Below, one piece after another: positions 12,458 to 19,757 of a stretch of 42,756 nucleotides of DNA. The notes beneath the pieces were generated by a model. The model searched no databases. It had not been told where the DNA came from and saw only the letters and a program-made list of their open reading frames with translations. The position numbers were made by a program, and so were the translations under genes. Positions within the stretch are counted from its first letter, which is position 1; every line of letters starts with the position of its first letter. Origin of the DNA: Streptomyces sp. WAC06614 (GTDB taxonomy: Bacteria; Actinomycetota; Actinomycetes; Streptomycetales; Streptomycetaceae); contig NZ_RPRY01000026.1 in NCBI RefSeq assembly GCF_003949795.1, positions 1 to 42,756 on the forward strand, read 5' to 3'.

Positions 12458-13933
12458 ATGGAGATCACCGACCTGACCCCCGCCGAACGCCGCGTCTGGG
12501 ACGCCTTCCCGCGCGGCGAGGGCGTCGACTTCCGTGCGCGGCCCGACGAACCCTCCGGCGACGGGGCCGCCTGGGGCCCGGAGCGCACCGTGCGCGCGGA
12601 CGTCCTGCGGACCCTGCTGCTCAGCGTCCCGCCCCAGGCGGACCGGGTCGCCGGGCTCAAGCTCTACGGGGCCAGGATCGTCGGCAAGCTCGACCTCAAG
12701 TACGCGATCGTGGACCATCCGATCCGGCTGCGCGCGTGCTGGTTCGAGCGCAAGCCCATGATGTACGGCGCCCAGCTGCGCGCCGTCGTCCTGAGCGACT
12801 CCACCCTGCCGGGCCTGACCGCCGCCACCGTACGGGTGGACGTCGTGCTGCGGCTGTCCTGCTGCACCGTCAACGGCCCGATCCGGCTCGCGGGCGCGCG
12901 GATCACCGGCGGTCTGTTCCTCCAGAGCGCGGTGGTCCGGCCCAGCAGCCTCCCCGACGAGGTCGACGAGCCGCCGGTCCAGCTCAACCACGCCGAGATA
13001 GGCACGGACGTCATCGCGGGCGGCCTCACCGTCCACGGCCAGCTCCGCATCAACGGGGCCACCGTCGCCGGCCAGATCAACCTCGACCGGGCCCGGCTGA
13101 TCAACCCCGGGGGAATCGCCCTGCACGCCGAGACCCTGTCCGTCGGCACCGACCTGCGCGGCAACCGGCTCGACGCCGAGGGCATGGTCAACCTCACCGG
13201 CGCACGCATCCCCGGGCAGCTGTTCCTGGGACGGGCGCGGCTGTCGAACCCCGGCGGGGTGGCGCTGCGGGCGAGCAGCTGTGTGATCGGGGAGTTCTGG
13301 CTGCGCAAGTGCCCGCCCGTCGACGGCGTCGTCAACCTGCGCCGCAGCCAGCTCGACCTGCTGTGGGCCGAGCCGTCCGTCTGGCCGCCCGTGGTCCGCA
13401 CGGACGGGCTCACCTACCGAGTGCTGCACCCGCACCTGCCCGCCGAGGAGCGGCTGCCGCTGCTGGAGCGGGAGGAGGACGGGTACCTGCCGTACGCGTA
13501 CGAGCAGTTGGCGGCCTCGTACCGGACGGTCGGGGACGAGACCTCCGCGCGCACCGTCCAACTGGCCAAGCTGCGCCGCCACCGGCACACCCGGCCCCGG
13601 CCCAGCCGCGTGTGGGGCGCGCTCCAGGACGTCACCGTCGGCTACGGCTTCCGCCCGCTGCGCGCCGCGGCCTGGCTGCTGGCCCTGCTCGTGACGGGCA
13701 CCCTCGCCTACGGCCTGGAACCGCCCCGCCCCCTCAAGCCAGGCGAGGCCCCGGACTTCAACCCGCTCTTCTACACCATCGACCTGCTCCTGCCGATCAT
13801 CGGCTTCGGCCAGGAGGGGGCCTTCGCCCCGTCAGGCTGGTACCAGTGGCTCTCGTACCTCCTGACCATCACCGGCTGGCTCCTGGCCACCACCACCGCA
13901 GCCGGCGTCACCCGCTCGCTGCAACGGCAGTAG
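12458..13933 (+). CDS. Pentapeptide/beta-solenoid-like membrane-associated protein
   Basis: Residues about 60-310 consist of degenerate short repeats of the type LxLxGARIxGxLxLxxAxV (for example KLYGARIVGKLDLKYA, LAGARITGGLFLQSA, VNLTGARIPGQLFLGRA), which predicts a right-handed beta-solenoid. A basic linker (KLRRHRHTRPRPSR) follows, then two hydrophobic helices around residues 405-425 and 465-485. Between them lies FNPLFYTIDLLLPIIGFGQ, a conserved piece of this family. Relatives are often labelled membrane-associated oxidoreductase; I see no cofactor site supporting that. The function is unknown. The ATG at 12458 has no ribosome site and is probably leaderless. It is transcribed alone. Confidence 0.8.
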   Translation: MEITDLTPAERRVWDAFPRGEGVDFRARPDEPSGDGAAWGPERTVRADVLRTLLLSVPPQADRVAGLKLYGARIVGKLDLKYAIVDHPIRLRACWFERKPMMYGAQLRAVVLSDSTLPGLTAATVRVDVVLRLSCCTVNGPIRLAGARITGGLFLQSAVVRPSSLPDEVDEPPVQLNHAEIGTDVIAGGLTVHGQLRINGATVAGQINLDRARLINPGGIALHAETLSVGTDLRGNRLDAEGMVNLTGARIPGQLFLGRARLSNPGGVALRASSCVIGEFWLRKCPPVDGVVNLRRSQLDLLWAEPSVWPPVVRTDGLTYRVLHPHLPAEERLPLLEREEDGYLPYAYEQLAASYRTVGDETSARTVQLAKLRRHRHTRPRPSRVWGALQDVTVGYGFRPLRAAAWLLALLVTGTLAYGLEPPRPLKPGEAPDFNPLFYTIDLLLPIIGFGQEGAFAPSGWYQWLSYLLTITGWLLATTTAAGVTRSLQRQ

Positions 13934-13971
13934 GCCCGGCCCGGAGCCGCGCTCCTGCGGGGCGCGCCGCG

Positions 13972-13999
13972 CCCGGGCGGCGGGGAGCAGGCGCCCGGG
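13972..13999. terminator. Hairpin between convergent genes
   Basis: Inverted arms CCCGGGCG (13972-13979) and CGCCCGGG (13992-13999) lie between the beta-solenoid gene and plsC-like gene, which converge. Probably a shared terminator. Confidence 0.55.
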
Positions 14000-14002
14000 G
14001 GG

Positions 14003-14692
14003 TCAGGCGGCCTTGGCCTTGGTGGCGTACATGTCGACGTATTCCTGGCCCGACAGGCGCATGACCTCGGCCATCACCGAGTCCGTCACCGCGCGCAGGA
14101 CGTAGCGGTCGCGGTCCATGCCCTCGTAGCGGGAGAACTCCATCGGCTCGCCGAAGCGGACCGTGACGCGGCCCGGGCGGGGCATGCCCTTGCCGCCCGG
14201 CTGGAGCTTGTCCGTGCCGATGACGGCGAACGGGACGACCGGGGCGCCCGTCATCAGGGTGAGCCGGGCGATGCCGGTGCGCCCGCGGTAGAGGCGGCCG
14301 TCGGGGGAGCGGGTGCCCTCCGGGTAGATCCCGAAGATCTTGCCCTCCTCCAGGATCCGCCGCCCGGTCATCAGCGCGGCCACGCCACCGTTGGCACCGT
14401 CCCGGTCCACCGGGATCATGCCGGTGCCCGTGAAGAACCAGGCCATGGCCCGGCCCTTGATCCCCTTGCCGGTGACGTACTCGTCCTTGCCGATGAAGTG
14501 CACCGTCCGGTCCACCGCCAGCGGCATGATCATCGAGTCGATGAAGGTGAGGTGGTTGCCCGCGAGGATCACCGGACCCGTGCCGGGAATGTTCTCCACG
14601 CCTTCCACCCGGGTGCGGAAGAACGCACGGAGAACCGGTCCGACAGTGGCTTTGATGAGACGGGTACGGAACAACGGGGGCCCCTCCGGCAT
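14003..14692 (-). CDS. 1-acyl-sn-glycerol-3-phosphate acyltransferase family protein (PlsC-like)
   Basis: The enzyme family transfers an acyl chain to lysophosphatidate at the membrane. The acyltransferase motif NHLTFIDS is the family's HX4D block (usually NHXXXXD), and the second block reads GIYPEGTRSPDG. VVPFAVIG is the fourth block. The ATG at 14692 (MPEGPPLF) gives 229 aa, but no clear ribosome site exists; GTG at 14710 or TTG at 14698 are alternatives, and the frame is open further upstream. A hydrophobic stretch near residues 12-22 could anchor it. It diverges from the glycerophosphodiesterase gene across about 240 bp. That neighbour also handles phospholipid pieces, a loose functional link. 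Confidence 0.87.
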   Translation of the reverse strand: MPEGPPLFRTRLIKATVGPVLRAFFRTRVEGVENIPGTGPVILAGNHLTFIDSMIMPLAVDRTVHFIGKDEYVTGKGIKGRAMAWFFTGTGMIPVDRDGANGGVAALMTGRRILEEGKIFGIYPEGTRSPDGRLYRGRTGIARLTLMTGAPVVPFAVIGTDKLQPGGKGMPRPGRVTVRFGEPMEFSRYEGMDRDRYVLRAVTDSVMAEVMRLSGQEYVDMYATKAKAA

Positions 14693-14934
14693 CGACAAGC
14701 GGTGGCGCACCGCCCACGGGCAGTGCAGGTGAGGACGATACTCGCGGGTCACGCGTGATCGCACATCGGGTTCACGCGATGGATACGTCGTGTTGACACA
14801 CGTTTCCGCCATGTTCCGGCGCCGCTGGCCCGGCCGACACCGGCCGCCGCCTACCATCACTGCGCCGATCGGCGCCGATCACCCCGGCCGGATCCCGGGC
14901 CCCGGCGCCTCACGACGACTGGGGAGAGACGACC

Positions 14935-16149
14935 ATGACACAGGGCGGGGCGGCACGACGCGCAGTACTGGGGGCGGCGGTGCTCGCCGCGAGCGGCGGC
15001 GCCCTCGGCCTGGGGGCGGGGCCGGCAGCGGCCGCGGCGGCGACGGAGGGTCAGGGCGGCGGCCAGGACCGCCAGGAGGGCCAGTACGGCAGCGGCAGCG
15101 GCCGCGGCGGCTACCGCGACCTGCCCTGCCCCACGGTCATCGGCCACCGCGGCGCGAGCGGCTACCGCCCCGAGCACACCCTCGGCTCCTACCAGCTCGC
15201 CCTCGACCTCGGCGCCGACGTCGTCGAACAGGACCTCGTCCCCACCCGCGACGGTCACCTGGTCTGCCGCCACGAGAACGAGATCGGCGGTACCACCGAC
15301 GTCGCCGACCACCCCGAGTTCGCCTCCCGGCGCACCACCAGGACCGTCGACGGCGTCGCCCTGACCGGCTGGTTCACCGAGGACTTCACCCTCGCCGAGC
15401 TCAAGACGCTACGGGCGAAGGAACGGATCCCCGCCGTCCGCCAGCGCAACACCCTCTACGACGGCCGTTGGGACGTGCCCACCTTCGAGGAGGTGCTGCG
15501 CTGGGCCGACCGCGAGGGCCACCGCCGCGGCAAGCGGGTCTGGCTGCACGTCGAGACCAAGCACCCCAGCTACTTCCGCGGCCTGGGCCTGGGCCTGGAG
15601 GAGCCGCTCGCCAGGCTCCTGCGCCGCTACGGCCGGGACCGCCACGACTCCGCCGCGTTCCTGCAGTCGTTCGAGCCCTCCAGCATCCAGCGCCTGTCCC
15701 GCCTGGTCGCCACCCCGCGCGTGGTCCTGCTCTCCGACGCCGGCACCCGCCCCTGGGACTTCGAGCTGGCCAAGGACCCGCGCACGGTCGCCGACCTGGT
15801 CGAGCCCGAGGGGCTGAGGTGGCTGGCCGGATTCGCCCAGGGCATCGGCCCCACCCTCAACCTGGTGATCCCGCGCACCGCGGACGGCAAGCTCGGCACC
15901 CCGACCACCCTGGTGCGCGACGCCCACGCCCAGGGCCTGGTCCTGCACCCCTACACGGCGCGCAACGAGAACAGCTTCCTGCCCGCCGAGTACCGCAAGG
16001 GCACCGACCCGACCGCCTACGGCGACGTCTTCGGCGCGTACCGGAAGTACTTCGAGCAGGGCATCGACGGCATCTTCAGCGACCAGGCCGACACCGCCCT
16101 GCTGGCCGCCGAGGACTTCCGCCCCGGCCGGCGCCCCGTCAACCGTTAG
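14935..16149 (+). CDS. glpQ: Exported glycerophosphodiester phosphodiesterase
   Basis: The enzyme hydrolyses glycerophosphodiesters to glycerol-3-phosphate plus alcohol, scavenging phosphate and glycerol outside the cell. The GDPD core starts with VIGHRGASGYRPEHTLGSY (H71, R72, E78) and continues with GADVVEQDLVPTRDGHLVCRHE, the metal-binding acidic cluster. The C-terminal GIDGIFSDQAD is typical of this family. The N-terminus (ARRAVLGAAVLAASGG) is a likely Tat signal with twin arginines, followed by an Ala-rich cleavage region and a Gly/Gln-rich linker. The ATG at 14935 follows GGGGAGAG with ordinary spacing. Streptomyces homologues are phosphate-regulated; only a single PHO-box-like heptamer is seen upstream. 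Confidence 0.92.
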   Translation: MTQGGAARRAVLGAAVLAASGGALGLGAGPAAAAAATEGQGGGQDRQEGQYGSGSGRGGYRDLPCPTVIGHRGASGYRPEHTLGSYQLALDLGADVVEQDLVPTRDGHLVCRHENEIGGTTDVADHPEFASRRTTRTVDGVALTGWFTEDFTLAELKTLRAKERIPAVRQRNTLYDGRWDVPTFEEVLRWADREGHRRGKRVWLHVETKHPSYFRGLGLGLEEPLARLLRRYGRDRHDSAAFLQSFEPSSIQRLSRLVATPRVVLLSDAGTRPWDFELAKDPRTVADLVEPEGLRWLAGFAQGIGPTLNLVIPRTADGKLGTPTTLVRDAHAQGLVLHPYTARNENSFLPAEYRKGTDPTAYGDVFGAYRKYFEQGIDGIFSDQADTALLAAEDFRPGRRPVNR

Positions 16150-16235
16150 ACACCGTCCCGCGGGGCAGCCCCCCGTACGAGTGGGCCGCGGCCGGGAGGG
16201 CAACCACCCGCCGCGGCCCGCTCGTCCCGCCCGGC

Positions 16236-16736
16236 ATGGACCTGCTGAAGGAACTCGGGCCGCTGCTCGCGGCGGAGGCCGCCGCCGAGGCGCCGGGCGC
16301 CGGCGTGGACCCGGCCGACCTCGAACAAGCCGTATGGGTCAGGCTGCTGGAGCGCGGCCCCGCGCCCCCGCCCCGCGAACGGGCCCGTTGGCTGCGCCGG
16401 GCCGTGCGCGCCGAGGCCCGCCCCGCCCGCCGCCGCGCCCGCCGTGAGGTCCCCTACGGCGGCCAGGCACCGGTGGCGGCGGCGCCCGACGAGGAACTGA
16501 TGGGGCGTGAACAACGGCGCACGCTCCGATCGGCGGTCGCCCGATTGCCGGGACGCTGCCCGGAGCTGATGAGCGCACTTCTTTCGCCACAGGACCTGAC
16601 TTACCGTGAAATCGCAGGAGAGTTGGGTATCTCACAAGGAAGTTTGGGGCCCATACGTTCCCGTTGCCTGGGATGTCTGCGCAGAATGCTCGCTGTAGAG
16701 GTTGCAGCTCCTGGCCTGTGGGGAAAGGAGCCGTAG
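16236..16736 (+). CDS. Small sigma-70 region-4-like protein
   Basis: The last 65 residues read as a sigma region 4 helix-turn-helix: LRSAVARLPGRCPELMSALL then LTYREIAGELGISQGSLGPI and SRCLGCLRRML. The N-terminal 90 residues (MDLLKELGPLLAAEA..., LEQAVWVRLLERG) are much shorter and more Ala/Arg-rich than a normal region 2. It may therefore be a sigma factor with a degenerate region 2, or an anti-activator-like remnant. Total length is 166 aa. The ATG has no strong ribosome site. The final 180 bases are AT-richer, with codons such as CTT, ACT, CGT, GAA and TTG that are rare nearby. The acetyltransferase gene follows after 37 bp. Confidence 0.75.
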   Translation: MDLLKELGPLLAAEAAAEAPGAGVDPADLEQAVWVRLLERGPAPPPRERARWLRRAVRAEARPARRRARREVPYGGQAPVAAAPDEELMGREQRRTLRSAVARLPGRCPELMSALLSPQDLTYREIAGELGISQGSLGPIRSRCLGCLRRMLAVEVAAPGLWGKEP

Positions 16737-16773
16737 AACAACGGGCTACCAGATGAGCGGGAGGCATGCGCAC

Positions 16774-17274
16774 ATGGGCATGAGCGTGACCATTTCGTCG
16801 GCGGTCGCCGAGGACGCGGAGCAGATCTTCAAGCTGCAGTACCTCGCCTTCCAGAGCGAGGCCGCCCTCTACGGCAACTACCGCATCCAGCCCCTCACGC
16901 AGTCCCTGGACTCCCTGAGGGAGGAGCTGGCGCAGCACATCGTGCTGGTGGCCCGGCTCGGCGACGAGGTGGTCGGAGCGGTCCGCGGCAGCGTCGACGA
17001 GGACGGCGCCGGTGCCATCGCCAAGCTGTGCGTCCACCCCCGCCTCCAGGGCCACGGCCTGGGCGCCCGGCTGCTGCGCGCTGTCGAGGAGGCCCTCGCC
17101 GAGCGCGCCCGGGCCGCCCGGTTCCGGCTGCACACCGGCCGCAAGAGCGAGTCGAACCTGCGCATGTACCGCAAGGCGGGCTACGTCGCCGTCGGCGGGC
17201 GCACCGCGTCCGACGGGGTGGAGCTGGTGATCCTGGAGAAGGACGCCCCCACCGACTACGCGGTCAGCGCGTAA
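16774..17274 (+). CDS. GNAT-family N-acetyltransferase
   Basis: The acetyl-CoA binding motif A is IAKLCVHPRLQGHGLGARLL (about residues 86-105), and motif B-like SESNLRMYRKAGYV follows. The 166-aa protein is therefore a single-domain GNAT; its acceptor is unknown. Several in-frame ATGs exist (16753, 16774, 16780). I chose 16774 because GGGAGG lies nine bases upstream. It is probably cotranscribed with the sigma-like gene 37 bp upstream, and a perfect terminator hairpin follows. Confidence 0.85.
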   Translation: MGMSVTISSAVAEDAEQIFKLQYLAFQSEAALYGNYRIQPLTQSLDSLREELAQHIVLVARLGDEVVGAVRGSVDEDGAGAIAKLCVHPRLQGHGLGARLLRAVEEALAERARAARFRLHTGRKSESNLRMYRKAGYVAVGGRTASDGVELVILEKDAPTDYAVSA

Positions 17275-17300
17275 CCGCCGCCGCCTCACGCAGCGTCCGG

Positions 17301-17326
17301 CCGCCGACGGGAACGCCCGTCGGCGG
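17301..17326. terminator. Bidirectional terminator
   Basis: Perfect 11-bp arms CCGCCGACGGG (17301-17311) and CCCGTCGGCGG (17316-17326) with the tetraloop AACG. It lies exactly between the GNAT stop and the stop of the convergent membrane gene. Confidence 0.8.
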
Positions 17327-17767
17327 TCAGTGCTTGCGGCGCAGCCAGAGCATCCCGGTGACCGGCAGGACGACCGGGATGAACAGGTAGTCCATGCCGA
17401 AGTCCGACCACACCGTGGCGTCGGGGAAGGCCTCGGGCCGCACCAGCGTCCAGGTGCCCACGGCCAGCACACCGGCCAGCTCCAGGGCGCAGCACACCAG
17501 CGCCGCACGCCGGGCCGTGTCCCCGCCGCGCACCAGCGAGTAGGTGATGAAGGCGTAGACGACGCCCGCCACCGCGGACAGCGTGTACGCCAGCGGGGCC
17601 CGGTCGAACGCGGTGGAGATCTGGTAGGCGGACCGGGAGAGCGCGCCGACGACCATCACGCCGTAGAGCCAGACCAGCAGCAGCCCCGGGCCGGAGACCA
17701 GCCGGGCGCGGGGCGGCGCGGCGGCCGGGGGAGTGGCCGGGGGAGTGGGAGAGGTCGTCTCAGGCAC
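17327..17767 (-). CDS. Small integral membrane protein
   Basis: A 146-aa protein with a Pro/Ala/Thr-rich N-terminal tail (about 25 residues) and four hydrophobic helices: LLLVWLYGVMVVGAL, AYTLSAVAGVVYAFITYSL, AALVCCALELAGVLAVG and YLFIPVVLPVTGMLWL. It ends in the basic tail LRRKH. No enzymatic motif is seen. The GTG start at 17767 lies within the end of the upstream gene (8-bp overlap), so the two small membrane proteins are translationally coupled. I do not recognise a characterised family. Confidence 0.8.
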   Translation of the reverse strand: MPETTSPTPPATPPAAAPPRARLVSGPGLLLVWLYGVMVVGALSRSAYQISTAFDRAPLAYTLSAVAGVVYAFITYSLVRGGDTARRAALVCCALELAGVLAVGTWTLVRPEAFPDATVWSDFGMDYLFIPVVLPVTGMLWLRRKH

Positions 17768-18128
17768 CGGTGCCGCCCCAGATGTCGAAGAGTCGTACTT
17801 CCAGCACGGCGAGGACCACGGCGCCGGCGGACACCGTCACCGACCCCCACTTGGTGCGTTCGGTCAGCGAGAGCAGACCCGCCGCCGGGATCGCCGCGAA
17901 GGCGCCGATCAGATAGGCCACGAAGATCACCGAGCCCTCGTCGGGCCGGTTGCCCCGGGCGAGCGCGACCACCCCGATCACGAGCTGCGCCAGCACCAGC
18001 ACGGTCACCACGGCCATGCCGAGGAAGTGCCAGTCCTTGGTCGGCTGGTCGCGGTACGCGGCGAAGCCGCACCAGGCGGCGAGCGCGAGCGCGGCCACGC
18101 CGATGGCGGTCGTCAGGGCATCGAGCAT
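17760..18128 (-). CDS. Small integral membrane protein
   Basis: A 122-aa protein with about four hydrophobic segments: TAIGVAALALAAWCGFAAY, MAVVTVLVLAQLVIGVVALA, VIFVAYLIGAFAAIPAAGLL and SVTVSAGAVVLAVLEVRL. No catalytic or transport signature is visible. The ATG at 18128 starts the pair and its 3' end overlaps the next membrane gene by eight bases. A DasR-like palindrome lies about 80 bp upstream (18206-18221). Function unknown. Confidence 0.8.
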   Translation of the reverse strand: MLDALTTAIGVAALALAAWCGFAAYRDQPTKDWHFLGMAVVTVLVLAQLVIGVVALARGNRPDEGSVIFVAYLIGAFAAIPAAGLLSLTERTKWGSVTVSAGAVVLAVLEVRLFDIWGGTGA

Positions 18129-18205
18129 GCAGCGAGGGTAGTACGGGCCCGGGACCCGGCTGCGCGCGCCCCGGGCGGCGGGACCGGCGGGGCCCCCGGC
18201 CCGGC

Positions 18206-18221
18206 AGTGGTCTTGACCACA
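18206..18221. promoter_or_regulatory. DasR-responsive-element-like palindrome
   Basis: AGTGGTCTTGACCACA contains the exact inverted repeat GTGGTC-TT-GACCAC. The known dre consensus for the GlcNAc-sensing regulator DasR is close to AGTGGTCTAGACCACT; this site differs at one central base and the last base. It stands in the 300-bp gap between the divergent small-membrane-protein pair and the methionine-transporter leader. The regulator assignment is inference. Confidence 0.5.
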
Positions 18222-18349
18222 GGCCCGGCCCCCGGTCGACGGAGGAGTGCGGGCGCCACGCGCCCCGCCGGGCCCCGTCCCCGCGGCGTAGGCGCAGGTG
18301 GGGGCCGTGGTCCAGGGGGCGGGACCGGCCCCTCCGGATATCCGCAGCT

Positions 18350-18386
18350 GTCCGCTATGTGAAGGGATTTCGTCCGCTATTCGGAC
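18350..18386 (+). repeat. Direct and inverted repeats upstream of the met leader peptide
   Basis: GTCCGCTAT occurs at 18350-18358 and again at 18372-18380, 22 bp apart (two helical turns). The second copy is also part of the inverted repeat GTCCG-CTATT-CGGAC (18372-18386). The array lies 30-66 bp before the probable -10 of the leader transcript. It is a likely binding site for an unidentified sulfur or methionine regulator. Confidence 0.5.
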
Positions 18387-18415
18387 AGCCTGGACCGCTG
18401 GACCGGTCTGTCTGC

Positions 18416-18421
18416 TTTACT
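18416..18421 (+). promoter_or_regulatory. Probable -10 box of leaderless metNIQ leader transcript
   Basis: TTTACT ends seven bases before the ATG of the leader peptide, so transcription should begin at or next to that ATG. A -35-like TGGACC lies at 18391-18396 with a long 19-bp spacer. Confidence 0.5.
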
Positions 18422-18428
18422 GAGGCCC

Positions 18429-18515
18429 ATGACCACGACGAGCAGCCGCACCCTTGCGACCGAGGCGATGATGACGCCCGGTGCTCGTTGTATGTGTCGA
18501 ATGTGCGCCTTCTGA
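18429..18515 (+). CDS. Met/Cys-rich leader peptide (28 aa) upstream of metNIQ
   Basis: A short ORF reads MTTTSSRTLATEAMM then TPGARCMCRMCAF and a TGA stop. Three cysteines and two methionines lie in its last eight codons (Cys-Met-Cys-Arg-Met-Cys-Ala-Phe), plus a Met-Met pair. Rare codons for this genome (CTT, CGT, TGT, CGA) cluster there. The -10 box position implies a leaderless start. Actinobacteria are known to use short cysteine-containing upstream ORFs as attenuators of sulfur genes; this one precedes a methionine importer by 189 bp, with hairpins in between. The inference is that ribosome progress over Cys/Met codons senses sulfur amino acids. Confidence 0.7.
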   Translation: MTTTSSRTLATEAMMTPGARCMCRMCAF

Positions 18516-18531
18516 GGGCCCCTTCCGCAAC

Positions 18532-18553
18532 GCCTCGCGCCCCGAAGCGAGGC
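18532..18553 (+). other. Hairpin in the metN leader
   Basis: GCCTCGC (18532-18538) pairs with GCGAGGC (18547-18553) around an eight-base loop, beginning 16 bases after the leader-peptide stop, close enough to be covered by a ribosome stalled on the last codons. Smaller stems follow at CCGTG/CACGG (about 18563-18577) and CGTGC/GCACG (18659-18671). The leader between 18516 and 18704 holds no other supported gene. Confidence 0.5.
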
Positions 18554-18704
18554 CGGCCGAGCCCCGTGTCCCCCACGGAACGCTCCATGCCCCCCGCACG
18601 CGCTGCCGCCCGGTTCGTCCCGGAATCAGCCCGTTGCCGCATCCCCAGACGATTGCCCCGTGCCCGGCACGTAGCGCCGCGCACTCGACAGCGACGGAAA
18701 TCCT

Positions 18705-19757
18705 GTGATCACCACATCGGGCCTCACGAAGGTCTACCAGTCCCGTGGCCGCGAGGTCACCGCCCTGGACGGCGTCGATCTGCACGTCCGTGAGGGCGAG
18801 GTCTTCGGCGTCATCGGCCAGAGCGGCGCCGGCAAGTCCTCCCTCATCCGCTGCGTCAACCTGCTGGAGCGCCCCACCTCCGGCACCGTGACCGTCGACG
18901 GCGTCGACCTCACCGCGCTCGCCGGCCGCGGCCGCCGCGCCGGCAAGGAACTGCGCGAGGCGCGCAGCCGCATCGGCATGGTGTTCCAGCACTTCAACCT
19001 GCTGTCCTCGCGCACCGTCCAGGCCAACGTCGAGCTGCCCCTGGAGATCCTCGGCCTCTCCGGCGGCGAACGGCGCGCCCGCGCCCTGGCCCTGCTCGAC
19101 CTGGTCGGCCTCGCCGACAAGGCCAAGGCCTACCCCGGTCAGCTCTCCGGCGGCCAGAAGCAGCGCGTCGGCATCGCCCGCGCCCTGGCCGGCAACCCCA
19201 AGGTGCTGCTGTCCGACGAGGCCACCAGCGCCCTGGACCCCGAGACCACCCGCTCGATCCTCCAGCTCCTGCGCGACCTCAACCAGGAGCTCGGCCTGAC
19301 CGTCCTGCTCATCACGCACGAGATGGACGTCGTCAAGAGCGTCTGCGACTCCGCCGCCCTCATGAAGAAGGGCCGGGTCGTGGAGTCCGGGACCGTCTCC
19401 GAACTGCTGGCGACGCCGGGTTCGGAGCTGGCGGCCGAGCTCTTCCCGGTCAGCGGCCTGGCCACCGGCCCGGACCGCACCGTGCTCGACGTGACCTTCC
19501 GCGGCGAGGCGGCCACCCAGCCGGTGATCTCCCAGCTCGCCCGCACGTACAACATCGACATCTCGATCCTCGGCGCCGCGATGGACACCGTCGCGGGCCG
19601 GCAGATCGGCCGGATGCGCATCGAGCTGCCCGGCCGTTACGAGGAGAACGTCGTCCCCGTCGGCTTCCTGCGCGAGCAGGGCCTCCAGGTGGACGTGGTG
19701 GACGACGCGGCCGAGGTCGTCGCCGCGGCCGAACTGATCAAGGACGGTGCCCAGTGA
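18705..19757 (+). CDS. metN: Methionine ABC transporter ATP-binding protein
   Basis: MetN powers uptake of D/L-methionine with MetI and MetQ. The ATPase motifs are complete: Walker A GQSGAGKSS (38-46), Q-loop Q95, signature LSGGQKQR (147-154), Walker B VLLSDEA (167-173). The C-terminal 80 residues form the NIL domain (LDVTFRGEAATQPVISQLAR, ISILGAAMDTV) that senses cytoplasmic methionine and trans-inhibits the importer. The 350-aa length is normal. The GTG start has only a weak ribosome site (CGGAA), which fits control by the upstream leader. The stop overlaps metI (GTGA). Confidence 0.94.
   Translation: MITTSGLTKVYQSRGREVTALDGVDLHVREGEVFGVIGQSGAGKSSLIRCVNLLERPTSGTVTVDGVDLTALAGRGRRAGKELREARSRIGMVFQHFNLLSSRTVQANVELPLEILGLSGGERRARALALLDLVGLADKAKAYPGQLSGGQKQRVGIARALAGNPKVLLSDEATSALDPETTRSILQLLRDLNQELGLTVLLITHEMDVVKSVCDSAALMKKGRVVESGTVSELLATPGSELAAELFPVSGLATGPDRTVLDVTFRGEAATQPVISQLARTYNIDISILGAAMDTVAGRQIGRMRIELPGRYEENVVPVGFLREQGLQVDVVDDAAEVVAAAELIKDGAQ

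Noticed and set aside
14770..14776. PHO box upstream of glpQ
   Set aside because: GTTCACG matches one PHO-box unit, but the required direct repeat 11 bases away is absent, so phosphate control is not supported by sequence.
18516..18704. SAM riboswitch in the metN leader
   Set aside because: I could not find the conserved core of SAM-I or SAM-IV types; the segment shows only short unrelated hairpins after the leader peptide.
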